In this document: one piece after another, positions 22,975-34,831 of the stretch | Layout: every line of letters starts with the position of its first letter | Position numbering within the stretch: position 1 is the first letter of the stretch | From: Benincasa hispida | Lineage: Eukaryota > Streptophyta > Magnoliopsida > Cucurbitales > Cucurbitaceae | Reading direction: 5' to 3' | Length of the DNA stretch: 64,000 nt | Assembly: GCF_009727055.1 (NCBI RefSeq) | Contig: NC_052350.1 | Span: 16,723,129 to 16,787,128, forward strand | Translations under genes and position numbers: made by a program | Notes under the pieces: model-generated | Told to the model about the DNA's origin: nothing | What the model saw: only the letters and a program-made list of their open reading frames with translations | Databases searched by the model: none

Positions 22975-23995
22975 AATCTATCAGTGATAGCCACTAATAT
23001 TTTCTATCATTGATAGCTTAATCTTTGTTTATATTTTCGTAGTTAATAGCCACTTGTAGAAATCTATCATTGCTAGCCAACTTAGTGAATTTAATTAATA
23101 AAGTTGAATCTCGAACTAAAATGTGAGTGGAATGCCTAGAAGTTATCAATAATAGAATGTTTATCAGTGATAGAAGCTATCATCGAAAAAAAAAGAGACT
23201 TATAAATGTTTGGGAAGGACAAGAAAGGGCAAAAAGGTGTTCAGTGGTTATGATTGATGGAAGCTACTACTAATAGCATGTTACCAATGATAGGAGCTAA
23301 TACTAATAGCATGTTATCGATGATAGAAGTTATCCGATAACACGTTATCGATGATAGAAGCTACCACTGATAGCACGTTATCAGTGATAGAGAACTATCA
23401 TTGATAGCATGATATCAGATCGTTGATAGCATCTTATTAGTGATGTTATCAGTGAAAGAAACTATCATTGATAACCACAATATGAGTGATGTTAGTGATA
23501 TCGGTGATAAAACTTAAGTGATATCTATATATCGAATTTCTTTTAAAGGTGATAACCAGTAATAGAAATCTATCATTAATAGCCTTAAGTATTAATATTT
23601 CAAGATTGATTTTAATTGATAAAAGTCTATCAGTGATAATGATTGATAGTTGCTATCAGTGATAGTCATGATAAAAGATTATCAATGATAACTATTATGA
23701 TAATCAAAGTTGTTGGTCTTTTTTCAAAGTTGATCACTATTTATAAATCTATCATTGATGAAAGTAGTAATATTTCAATGTTGATTCCAATTGATGAAAG
23801 TGAATCAATGATAGCTAATAATAATTGATAGCAAATTAAAAGTTAATATTTCAAGATTGTATTAATTTTTCTAAAATTGAAAGTTATCACTGATAGCAAC
23901 TATCATCGATAGCAATTGATAGAAGCTATCAACAATAACAGTTGATAGAACCTATCAGTGGTTATCACTGATAACTGCTATCAGTGATAGCTTTT
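22975..23995. repeat. Array of CTATCA(G/T)TGATAG palindromes
   Basis: About 1 kb filled with perhaps 30 degenerate copies of a hyphenated palindrome. Good copies: about 23379-23390 (TATCAGTGATAG followed by aga), 23395-23407 (CTATCATTGATAG), and near 23653 and 23977. Variants include 'ttatcgatgatag' and 'ctatcactgatag'. Units are joined by short linkers such as 'aagctac', 'agcacg' and 'aaat'. Spacing is irregular and the linkers are not unique. The array ends about 720 bp before the ATL13-like start codon. Confidence 0.9.
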
Positions 23996-24720
23996 AATTT
24001 GAGAAAACCGGGAAGAAGCGAAAAAAATGGTGGCTAAGCATGAGTTTTTTAGTTTTTTACCATTTTTTGATCTATATATGCAATTATTTTATACTTGTAC
24101 TACATATTCTATTATTTTAGGTTTAAATTCTATTTATACAACTAACCCAAAATTTTATTGGAAAAGAGAACTATTTCAACTAGTTCTAAAAAAAAATCTA
24201 TTAATTGTGAAAGATAAATACTTTTTAAAGATTACTTCTGACCATTTCTCCCAAGTTATCGATTAGGTTTGAAGTAAATTTTGAGAGAGGACCACTGGAA
24301 TAAATGTATAGAATAATGTTTCCATTTGCAGGCAGAGTAGTATAGTTGCTCCAATTGAATTACAAATCGATAAAAGAAGTAGTGTCTGTTATAAGGAAAA
24401 GAAAATCAAAATCTGAATATTTTACTTGTAATTGAAATCATTGCAATAATTGCGCTTTTGTATTGTATCACAGAAACAGGCTGCAAACTGACAGTCAAAC
24501 CTTTTAGCCACTGATCTGAGATCTAATCTTTTTCTCATTAACTCTTTTAAGCAATTTTATTAGCCCTCCTCATCTCTCCATCTGTCCCATTTATTTCATT
24601 TTCCTTCCCTCTCAAAACCCAACTCCCCATTTGACTTGCAGAAGGCTTTAGGCTATGAAACTTCACCAGTTGAGTTGAGCTGGAGCTGACTCAAATCGAG
24701 TTGGGTTTTTCTCCATTAAC
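23996..24720 (+). promoter_or_regulatory. Upstream region of the ATL13-like gene
   Basis: No gene seen between the palindrome array and the ATG. The last 150 bp are CT-rich ('tcatctctccatctgtccc'), as is common in plant 5' leaders. An in-frame TGA upstream of 24721 supports that ATG as the first possible start. No TATA box could be fixed with confidence. Confidence 0.45.
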
Positions 24721-26091
24721 ATGGGTTCACTGCTTCTGCAAGTAAATGGAAGATTCTTCCCTTCACCACCACAGTTTCAGCCTTATTTTCTTGCTGCACA
24801 GCCTCCTCCTCTAGCTCAATCCAGCGGATTCAACTTGGAAAACAAGGTGAGTCCAAGTGTACTTCTCATCATAATCATTCTAGCTATTGTCTTCTTTGTC
24901 TCTGGTTTGCTTCATCTTCTTGTTAGATTCCTATGGACTCCCCCATTACATAGAGACCCTGAGAATTCAGACAATGTCACTGCCTTTCAAGGCCAATTAC
25001 AGCAGCTCTTTCATCTTCATGATTCTGGGGTTGACCAATCCTTTATTGATACCCTTCCTGTTTTCCATTACAAAGCCATTATTGGATCCAAATCCCCATT
25101 TGACTGCGCTGTTTGTCTCTCTGAGTTTGAGCCAGAGGATAAACTCAGACTATTGCCAAAATGTAGCCATGCTTTTCATACAGAATGTATTGATACATGG
25201 CTTTTGTCTCACTCAACTTGCCCTTTGTGTAGATCTAGTTTATTACCTGATCATTTCTCCCCACATACTACTTGTGGACCAATTGTTCTTGTTCTTGAAT
25301 CTGGGAGCGAGAGTTCTAGAGATATGGTATCAGACAGAGAGGGTACAAATCAGATTTCAGTGTCAAATTCGCATATGGGTCTTGGTGGAAATGGGGTATT
25401 TGAAGCTGGGTCGAGTGAGATTGAGAAATTAGAGGATTCAAACGCAACTGTAGTGACTGTGAAGCTTGGAAAATACAAAAATGTTGATGCAGGGGAAGGT
25501 GGAAGTAGCGAGAACAAGAATGTGGATTCTCGTAGGTGTTTTTCAATGGGGTCTTTTGAATATGTAATGGACGAGAATTCTTCACTGAAAGTCGCCATTA
25601 GAAGCACCCCAGTGAAGAAGCAACCAAGCAGGAAGCCAGCTCTGCCATTGACGCCTGGTTACAGAGCAGCCATGTCCGAATACGACTGTGAATCCAGAAG
25701 AGAGTTCAAACTCACTGGAATTGAACCTCTTCAGGAAATGAAAACGGGTGAGAATGCTAATAGCAATAACAACAAAATAGAAAGTCTCTCTGTATCAAAG
25801 ATTTGGCTGAGAGGGAAAAATCCGAGAGAAGATTCGTCAAGAAGGGCAGTTTCGTTTCGATTTCCCCTGCAAAGGGATCGAGGTGTTTCAGAGATGGAGG
25901 TTAGCAGATGGGAAAATGAAGTTCAAGATGAAATGGAATTCGATGAAGAAAATCAGAGCCGTAACAGTTTGGAATCTCAATTAAATCAATCTTTCGCAAA
26001 GAGGACGTTACAATGGCTCATGGGAACAAGATTAAACAAGGTTACTCACTTTGAATCATCATCACCTTCATCCTCTGTTTCAAATATCTAA
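24721..26091 (+). CDS. ATL13-like: RING-H2 E3 ubiquitin ligase, ATL13 type
   Basis: A single exon encodes 456 residues, as usual for the ATL family, whose members are membrane-anchored E3 ligases. Residues 47-68 ('[20 protein letters not shown]' region) form one membrane segment. The GLD-type motif is '[13 protein letters not shown]' (103-115). The RING-H2 ligands are C129, C132, C148, H150, H153, C156, C167 and C170, with the conserved 'DTWL' before C167. The phrases '[12 protein letters not shown]', '[17 protein letters not shown]' and the C-terminal 'RTLQWLMG' point to the ATL13 branch. The long polar tail (171-456) is typical of that branch. The N-terminus lacks the clear signal peptide I remember for Arabidopsis ATL13. 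Nothing looks broken. Confidence 0.95.
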   Translation: MGSLLLQVNGRFFPSPPQFQPYFLAAQPPPLAQSSGFNLENKVSPSVLLIIIILAIVFFVSGLLHLLVRFLWTPPLHRDPENSDNVTAFQGQLQQLFHLHDSGVDQSFIDTLPVFHYKAIIGSKSPFDCAVCLSEFEPEDKLRLLPKCSHAFHTECIDTWLLSHSTCPLCRSSLLPDHFSPHTTCGPIVLVLESGSESSRDMVSDREGTNQISVSNSHMGLGGNGVFEAGSSEIEKLEDSNATVVTVKLGKYKNVDAGEGGSSENKNVDSRRCFSMGSFEYVMDENSSLKVAIRSTPVKKQPSRKPALPLTPGYRAAMSEYDCESRREFKLTGIEPLQEMKTGENANSNNNKIESLSVSKIWLRGKNPREDSSRRAVSFRFPLQRDRGVSEMEVSRWENEVQDEMEFDEENQSRNSLESQLNQSFAKRTLQWLMGTRLNKVTHFESSSPSSSVSNI

Positions 26092-28149
26092 TTGTTCTCT
26101 GTTTAAATATTTTGATCTATTATGTAGAATATAGATAATAGAAAATAGAAATAATCGATTAAAGAAAAGAAGTGTAAGCAAGAAAATTTTTCGTTAAAAT
26201 TTAGTTGTTGTTATTGAAGTGGTTTAGATTGGGAATTGGGATGCATGAACAGAGGAAGGATGAATGAAATTGACGGGACAATAAAGGCAATAAATACGAA
26301 ATGGGAATTTAAATTCAAAATGAATTGGAAGGGGAAGAAATGTCGACGACTTATGGGGGCAACAGGCTGTAATAATGGTTACAAATTTTGATTTTCATTT
26401 ATTGGTTTTGGGGCTCTAAAACAATAATGACTGATATTAATACGGTCACGGCAGAGGCGCCGTAAAGGAAGCCACTGTCAGTTGGAATTTTTGTTATTTA
26501 TAGGTTACATTTATCAAGTTGCCTAAATTTAAATTTAAATTTAACTCAATTTCTCTAAGTTGAAAAACCTTCTTATTACTTTTTTTTTTCTCAAAAGAAA
26601 ACATTTTATTTTTTTAAATAGTTGGGTGAAAGACATAAAAAATATTATTATTTTAAATCAAGTATCATTCGATTTAAATCTTCCATAATTATGTGTCACT
26701 AAACTAAACATCATGAATATGACTCATTTTGTTATTTGACTAATAGTCACAAAATCAAATCCTCACAAATTTAAAAAAGATAAAAGTCATTTTATCATGT
26801 TGAGAGATATTTGTACTTTCTCGTTAATAAGTTGAAGCTTCTATTTATTATCTAATGCGAATTATATTCAATAACTCAAAATTACCAATGAGATTATTGT
26901 CAACTTGGACTTAGCAGGATTAATGTCAAGATTATTGTACTAAGTAATGTGAGTTTCTTTTTCTTTTTTTATTTCAGTGAGCCAATTTATTTGAACAAAC
27001 ATTCTTTTAATAAAAATAAAAACACTAAAAAAACAACAGAATTTTAAGACAAATATTATTTTTTAACTAAAGGCGATTTATGAGTATCAAATTTTTAGAA
27101 GTAAATTTAATCTTCTTAAAATTGTAAGGATGAATTTGGAAACCGTGTTTCCAAAAATAATAATAATAATAACAACAATAATATGAAATGTTACATACTT
27201 ACATTTGAAGGGGAAAAAGTAATAGAAAATTCATATACTATTAATGAATACTTAAAACAAGTTATATCTTAAATAATTTTATATGGATGTATACTCTATT
27301 TCATATGATAGGTTTTTTTTTTTGGAGAAACTTTTTAATATGATAGTTTATCTAAAATATTCTAATTTCATGTTGGATTGATTATCAAAAACCAAATTCC
27401 TTTGGACAATATTTTTCTTTTGGTTTTGACAAAACCAAGAATTTCGTTTTAGCTCTGGCATCACTTCCTTCTAAAAGATGTTCACTACTTCACACAATTC
27501 ACATTGCTCAGAGTTTGTTTTGATTTATATACAAGGAAATAAAAAGGGCAAACTATTTATAGAATTAGTTAAAAAAAATATTGATAGATATTGATAGACT
27601 TCTGTTAACATTTATCCGTTTTTATTATCGATAACTAATAGACTTCTATCAACCTCTATTAAATAAGATTAAAATTTTGTTATTTTATGTAAACAGTTTT
27701 ACTTATTTTTTTATTTTTGAAAATCCCCCAACATTAGTGAGAAAAGAAGTGATAACGTCCAAAAACAAAGTAATGAAAATATACACAAAGTAGATATAAT
27801 ATCATATTATTTTGGAGATAAAGTCAATATTTCATTGTCTTTATATAAACACCATCATAGTAACATGGGCAAATTAAACTTGATGTTTAAGGTGTCCAAA
27901 TCCTTTTATTTTTGCTTGATTTTAAGATAAATACACTTGAAACCCATCAGAATGTGTATTTCGATACAACTCATAGGGATTGATCAAAATTCGAAGCATC
28001 CGACTAAAGAACCAAAAAACTAATATAATATAATTCTGTATTTGACATGTACTATTTTTTTTTCTTTTTGAATTTGGAGTTTTGAAGATATAGTTGTTGC
28101 AATTTTTTTTGGACAGCAAAAAAAAAAAAAAAAGTTGACAAGAGAAACA
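26092..28149. other. Intergenic, AT-rich
   Basis: Contains the 3' flank of the ATL13-like gene, a short ATA-type microsatellite at about 27161-27185, and a few isolated copies of the dispersed 'gacttctatca' phrase at 27580-27660. No gene recognised. Confidence 0.55.
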
Positions 28150-30540
28150 ACAAATTTTAAAGTTTCATTTGAAAAAAGGGCAAAAAAGTTTCAAAATTAT
28201 AAAAATAGTAAAATGAATTTATATAATAAAAAAAATACTAATTAGTAAATGACAAAACTACCCTAAAACAACAAAATTAAGTACAAACGAAAACTTTAAA
28301 AATAACACGAATACCACAAATACACTACCTAGACATTCTAGAACCACAAATACAATGTATCTAAACATTCCATAAGCAATATTAAAAATCACCCAATATG
28401 GTCCTTAATGCTTCTCGCTACCTATATAACGTGTGTATACAAGAGAAGATGACAAACAGTCGATGAGGGTCAATAGAAACTTATGGATGTATACAAAAAT
28501 AGACTTCCTTCAAGGTGAGAAAGAGCAAAGTTGATTTTACGAGTAAAGTTGTTGTTGGCAAGTGAATATGTGAAGAAATTGCAACTTCATGATGATGTGA
28601 CCATTGGAAGTATGATTGTGTTTGACATCAAACAAGTTGTAGGGAGTTTCATCTTCTTCATTCCATGTGATCATTTTGTTTATAAGATCTTGAAAGCCAA
28701 CTTTAAACACTATTAATCCTAGAACGTCATTGTTGAAAATGATGTTCAAGGTAGAAATAAAAGTAGGAAACATGTGTGAAGTGAAAAAAAGGTTAGCAAC
28801 CTGGTGAGGGTGGTCGTTAAAAGCTAGCTAATGGAATTTAAGAAAGAGTTACTGAACCAACTATCGAAGACATAAGATTGCAAAGGAGAAAATGAGACTT
28901 TGGGTAGTTAAGCGAACAAGATGGAGAAGATGAGATTTAGGGTTTTCTGTTATCTTCATAATAATAATATTATTCAGAATAATAATATTATTAACATTAA
29001 TATTCATAATAAACTAAAAAAAATACACACCCACATGTTTCAAACATTTAAGTTTTAATTCCTATTTATATGTTTCTTTTTAGGTTCAACAAGCCATTTT
29101 TACGTGTTTGTATATGAAAAATTGAAAACATCGAAAATATGAAGAAAAAAAAATCAAATTAATTTGATAACAATATGTACAAAATAATAATAAAAAAATA
29201 TTTAGATATAATTGAATTTGTAACAAACATATAAACAATTCAAAAGTTAGTTGGATAAAATCAAATTTGATAATAAAAAATAAAGTCAAATGTAAGTTGG
29301 AGAGAAAAAACAGTAAGTTTTTGTTTATTCTGATTAAAAAAATTCGGAGTTCGTTTATTTACAATTACACTGTATTCATAATTCCATTTTCATAAGCTTC
29401 AACAATTACACTATATTTATAACTTCATCAACCACAAAACTTAAGAAAGAAGCGTTGTAGAGGCATAGCAAAAATAGCAAGATTGCAAAAGTGAATACTT
29501 ATTTGTTTGTCAAAAAGATAAATTAATGATATAATAATATAATAAGATGATAATGAATAAAAGGTAATTAAAAAATACAAAAAAGATCAAATTTAAATGA
29601 AATATACTGTTTATTAGATGATAATATGTATAAAATATTTCGTAAAATCCTAATTAGAATAAAAAAAATTTAATCTGAATTTAGAATAATAAAAAATGAA
29701 TAAAATAATATAAAATCTAAAAATGTATTATAAATTAAAATCCAAATGGTGATAAACAAATTAAATATTGATTAATTTTGAATATTTTCGAAAAGTGGTT
29801 AAATCAAATCAAAACAAATCGCTAATTTGAATCAATTAAGGGAGAAAAATGAGGAAGAAATTAGTTTATTTTAAATCAATTGAAGTAGTTATCAAAATCT
29901 AATTTTAAAATAAATTCAAATTCCAAAAGAGGTAAAAAGTTAGAGAATGACGGTCATTTTTCAGTTTAGAAATTGAATCTGTTAGAATATAATATGATTA
30001 ATTTGATTATTAATCAAGTTCTCCAATTATATTGTATTTATATATCGGTTATTAATCAAGTTCTTCACTTACACTGTATTTATATCTTGATTATTAATAA
30101 AACTCTACACTTACATTGTATTTAATATTTCAGACATACGAACGAACTAAGAGCAAATCAAGTACTATCGAAATATCAGCTAACATAGTGACTAAATATG
30201 AAATAATATGTACATTTGAATCTAATAACATATATAAAACAATTTAAAACTTAAAAAATATGAAAAAAAAAATATATGATTAATTTATTAGAAATATGTA
30301 TAAAATAATGAAAAACAATTCAAACATTTGAATAGATTTAAAATTTAATTAGATAAATGAAATTTGATAATACATAGATATTTAAAATATAAATAAATTT
30401 GGTAGAGAAATCTGCATATTTAATTCAACTAAAATTAATATGAAAAGTGGTTAAACAAAATCTAAACTAATAATAAAATCTGCATTGAAACTTAACTATG
30501 TGAGGAAAATCAGGGAGGGTTATTATTTACCGGTTTTGTC
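28150..30540. repeat. Very AT-rich dispersed repeat block
   Basis: The segment about 30188-30530 matches 47748-48085 in the same orientation over about 340 bp, with shared phrases 'tagtgactaaatatga', 'ataatgaaaaacaattcaaa', 'gaaaagtggttaaac' and 'cgtgaggaaaatca' (the last mutated here). The phrase 'tttcatttgaaaaa' at about 28163 also recurs at about 46723, ahead of the second copy. Both blocks therefore look like members of one AT-rich element family. Internal sub-repeats occur at 29090-29330 and 29560-29960. No coding capacity seen. Confidence 0.6.
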
Positions 30541-31540
30541 ATTTTTCAAAATCAAACTCCAAGAAAATACAAGTATTATCAAATTTGAGTACAACCATAC
30601 AAAAAAATAAAAAAACCCACGATATCCTTCTTCTATGATCTTCTTCTATCCTTCTTCCAGCCCATCCAAAACTATCGACGATTAGGATACCTCTTCCAGC
30701 CCTCTTCAATATTTGATCTGCGATCTGCATAGTAAGCTTCCATCCATCTATCGTTTAGTTTCTTCCTTTTTGTTTTTTTTTTTATTCGAAAAACTTTAAC
30801 CCAACTATCTTCTTCAAAACCCTAAAAACTACAAATCGAAAAAACGCTACCGTCGTCGATGACAATCTTCTTCCAGCACATTTGTTCCATTTATCCATCA
30901 AATATCGAAGGGGAGAATTAATCAATACTTGTAAAAGAACACTGAAATCAACCACAAAATCACATTTAAAGGTAAGAAAAAACGTAGTTTCATAATTGTT
31001 TTTTTTTTTTTTTCTTTTTGGTTATTTAGTTGATTGATTATTGTTTATGTAATTTGAACTTCAAATTTGTTTTTGTTTAGGGTCTATCAGTGATAGATTT
31101 CTGTCACCAATAAACTTGAAGAATGTTGAACTTATTTTTTATTTTTCATGAATAAGTAAATGTATAGTTTCACTGTTTTTTTCTCTGGTGTTGTTGATTG
31201 AAGTCTATCAATGATAAGTCCTATCACTGATATACATAATGGATCATATGGATGTTGAATGTATTTTTATGGAATGTAAGTAATTTACCATTTCACTGCT
31301 GTTTATTACTAGTATTATTTTTTGTTGTTGATTAGGCTATGCTATTGATAGGTTTCTATCACTGATAAACTTAGTTTCATTTTTGTTTAGTTGATAGACT
31401 ATCGCTAGCCTGCTTTTAGACTTCAAATATGTTGTTGATTATGGTCTACTTGTGATAAGTTTCTAACATTAGAACATTAGAACTTGAAGAACCATCAAAC
31501 AAAAAAATGAAAAAATAGAAGATGTTCACTCTAACATATA

Positions 31541-31542
<2 letters not shown>

Positions 31543-31584
<42 letters not shown>
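31543..31584. repeat. Poly-T run of about 40 bases
   Basis: Uninterrupted T-run directly before the first DUF1985 exon of MULE B. Its length is likely to vary or be mis-assembled. Confidence 0.85.
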
Positions 31585-31585
<1 letters not shown>

Positions 31586-31599
31586 TTTAAATAGGCAAA

Positions 31600-34130
31600 A
31601 AAAATTCCTAAAGAAAGTTGGAATTCCATTTTGAAAGTCACACTAGACCATATCATTAAAGGCTTAAATTCTAGGTTTAAAAATATCCAAAGTAGCTTTA
31701 CAACTTCTAGCACATTTGATTAGAAGACAACACGTCTCTACTGATAACAATGTTTTTCTTTTCAACATTGAAGATAACATTGTAGAGTTTAGGTTGAGGG
31801 ATTTTTATTTGATTACTGGATTAAATTGTAATGAATACCCTGTTGTTTAGATGAAACTGAAGAAAATAATTCAGAAATTAGACGAGCATTTTTTAGAATT
31901 GAAACTAGTATCACTAGAGAAAATCTGAAGAATGCATTTAAATATTTTTCTAGTTGTTGTAGTGATGAAAGAAAAATAACAAAACTTACCAATCTTTATT
32001 TGCTGAAAAACTTGTTGATTCTAGAACAACCTCATAATTATATGGATTGGAAACATGTTAAGATGTTGAATGATGAGGAAAAGTATGGGGAAAGTGTCTT
32101 ATAGTCTTACCGTATAGTTTTTCAAGAAATTTATTAAGATTAAACCAAAACCAGTTGTCTATCTGCAAGGCTTCCCCATAGTTTTAGCTTGTTTGGCATA
32201 TGAAATACTTCCTAAACTTTCCGAGGGGTTCGCAAAAAGAATAGGAAATGACTTTCCAAGAATCTTGAATTGGGAAACAACAAAACAATCAGATTGACAA
32301 GATCTTAATGACAACATCTTCTCGGAACGAAATGTAAGTTTTTATTTTTTTTCATTAGTAATTGTGATACAAGTCTATCAGTGATAGAAAAATATTAGTT
32401 TTGGTCTATTAGTAACGGGGTCTATTAAAACACTCAAATAATTGTAGGGAGAGAGCCTATTAGCGACATAGTTTATCAATGATAGACCAATATTACAGCA
32501 TATATCATAGATAAATAGATAGACCATATCAGTGATATTGGTCTATCAGTAACGGGGTCTATCAGTGATAAACCTATATCATTGATATGATCTCATTAAA
32601 TTATGTCACTGATAACTCCTACCTATGGTTATCTGAATATTTCAAATCTCATAAAAAGAAGGTATTCTATATACAGTACTAATTAAATATTATGTTTTCA
32701 GCTCTCTTTAGTTCCTATTGTTGCATCAGAAGAAGAAACGGCATTAGATTACTTAAAAAAATTTATGAAGATGGAGAAGAAAAGATTGGAGGAAGGAAAT
32801 ATGTTGCAAAAAAAGATAAAAAGACTTCTTTATAAGAAGATATTGAAGGTCTAAAAAGGCAACACAAAGAAGATTTAGAAGATCTTAAAAAAGGACAAAT
32901 GGAGATTCTCATTTTGTTAGATTCTCTAACGAAAATTGTAAAGCAAAAGGTTGCACAAAAATGTCAAAGTGAAAGACAATCTCAAGAGTCATTAAAAAAA
33001 ATCATCCTCCATCTTTGAGTCTCAAAATGATAAATGCCAACATTGATGCTAATATTGATAAAGTAGTTAAATATGCAACTACTTATGCCAAGGAGAAAGA
33101 GGTAAAAGTATTAAAGCCTTTTAGTTCTTTATTTTTTTCCCCTAATGATAGAATATATAAAGTACATATAGTTTACTGACAACATTTTCATTTTTTTTTT
33201 ATTGGTATACTAATATCTATATAAGCTTGAAGAAAATTGTGAGAAAGAGAAGAAAATAGAAGAAACCATTATTACTAAGGGAAAAGAGGTATCCATCTAG
33301 TTAAATAGCAGGTTATTGCTATTTTTTATAAACTTCAAATGTGTTGCTCATTAAAGTTAGTCAGTGATAGATTTCTATCACTGATAGAATGTTGTCATCT
33401 TTTTATTAAAGTCTATAAGAATGTTGTCATCTTTTTATTAAAGTCTATACTAATATCTACAGAAGCTTGAAGAAAATCATGAGAAAGAGAAGGAAATAGA
33501 AGAAACCATTATTACTGAGGGAAAAAAGGTAACCATCTAGTTAAATAGTAGGCTATTGCCATTGCATTTTTATAGACTTCAAGTGTGCTGCTCATTAAAT
33601 TCTATCAATGATAGGTTTCTATCACTGATAGAATGTTGTCATCTTTTTATTGGAATCTAACAGTACCAACATCTAGTTATTTTAATTTTTTTTCAATGAT
33701 AGACTATATCATAGAAAAAGTACATTGACAACTTCTATAATATCGTGCATTGGTACACTTATATAATATATTTACAAAAGATTGAAGACAATGAGGAATA
33801 AGACAATGGACATGAAAAAAGGTAAAAAATGGTGCATGTCAAAGCAAAAAAAGTGAAGGTATAACAATTGTCACATTTCCTATATTGCTTTATGACTTAT
33901 AGACTCAATATATATTTATAAACTTATAAGTAAGTATTGACATTTCAGGTTACTCAACAAAAGGAAAATACAACGATGCATATTGAAAATGTTAGATCGA
34001 AAAGACAGTCTAAACCATCAAAGAAGATGTTAAAGAATGCAAAAGACCAGAAGAAAGCTTTTCCAAAAAAATAAGATATTCTCCTAGAATCAAGGATATT
34101 GCCCCTAGTTTTGACCTAAAAATCTCTCAA
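31600..34130 (+). pseudogene. DUF1985 (Ulp1-type) gene of MULE B, decayed
   Basis: Exon 1 (about 31600-32333) reads 'DNNVFLFNIEDNIVEFRLRD' then 'FYLITGLNCNEYPVV', the DUF1985 signature. It continues 'ENLKNAFKYFSSCCSDERK', 'LLILEQPHNYMDWKHV', 'LAYEILPKLSEGFAKRIGND' and 'FPRILNWETTKQ', with frameshifts and stops between. A GT follows 32333. Further exons are visible at about 32702-33101 (charged, probably coiled coil), 33226-33288, 33466-33528 and about 33950-34075 (basic, 'RSKRQSKPSKKML', ending in TAA). No C48 protease His-Asp-Cys domain is visible. Every intron examined contains TATCAGTGATAG-type palindromes. Confidence 0.72.
33226..33528 (+). repeat. Tandem exon duplication in the DUF1985 gene (240-bp period)
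   Basis: Two 63-bp, phase-0 exons, 33226-33288 and 33466-33528, each bounded by AG and GT, encode 'LEENCEKEKKIEETIITKG' and 'LEENHEKEKEIEETIITEG' (first 19 of 21 residues). The intron between, and the one after, also match each other. So the duplicated unit is exon plus intron, palindromes included. Within it is a further 31-bp duplication ('gaatgttgtcatctttttat' repeated, about 33388-33450). Confidence 0.85.
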
Positions 34131-34254
34131 ATATAATAATGTAGTTGTGGCTTAGTTTAATGTTGTGGCTATTAGACCGTAGTTTTTATGGATATTTTAG
34201 TACTTTCATATTGTGGGATATTATACCTTAGTTTTTGTAGATACAATAGTAGTA

Positions 34255-34831
34255 TCAGTGATAGAAACCATCCATGATACACTTCACAGTGACATTAACC
34301 TGTGACATTAACTTTATAAGTAATTCATTTTGTCATATAAATATAGAAAATTGTTGGATCGTTAGTTGAGTCAGTGCAAATTATGTACCTTTGTGCTTTC
34401 TATTTTAAAGTTTTAAAGACTAAACTCTTGTTATTATGATCAGTGATAGATCAATGTTAATGATAGACCAATATCAGTGATAGAAATCACAGTGACATTG
34501 CTTGAAATTGATCATAATAACTTCATATGTAGTTCATTTTGTCGTATAGATGTAGAAATTTGTTGAATTGTTGGTTAAATAAGTGCAAACTATGTCCCTT
34601 TGTGCTTTCTATTTTGAAGTTCTAAGGACTAAACTCTTGTTATTATGTATTTGGTGGTCAGTGATAGATTAATGTCAATGATAGATCAATATCAGTGATA
34701 GAAAGCTAAGTGACATTACTTGAAATTGATCTTACTTTCTTTTGTATGTACTTGATTTTGTGTTTTTATTCTATAGAAATATGTTGGGAAATTCTGTACT
34801 TTCTATTGAGAAAAAAATTCCAAGGACTAAA
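34255..34831 (+). repeat. Tandem repeat of about 205-215 bp, interrupted by an LTR
   Basis: Three copies share 'agtgacatt', then 'tcattttgt', 'tgtgctttctattttgaag', 'aaggactaaact' and end in 'atcagtgatagatcaatg'. Copy starts lie near 34255, 34475 and 34690. The third stops at 34831 ('aaggactaaa'). Sequence resembling the next copy ('ttcagtggcattactcac') resumes at about 37019, on the far side of the long LTR. The LTR therefore landed inside the array. Confidence 0.7.

Larger units (their letters stand above)
31080..34710. repeat. CTATCAGTGATAG palindromes in the introns of the DUF1985 gene
   Basis: Clusters occur at about 31083-31215, 31345-31360, 32370-32600, 33358-33385, 33600-33630, 34255-34270, 34440-34490 and 34660-34700. 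Both exact (CTATCAGTGATAG) and variant forms (TTTCTATCACTGATAG) are present, often in opposed pairs around 'attt'. They avoid the recognisable exons. Confidence 0.8.

Noticed and set aside
22975..23995. CRISPR-like array
   Set aside because: The palindromes are drifted and irregularly spaced, the linkers are not unique spacers of fixed length, no cas genes are present, and the DNA is clearly a plant genome.
24887..25607. 181-codon frame on plus and about 85-codon frames on minus
   Set aside because: Alternative frames of the ATL13-like coding sequence, which is clearly the real gene.
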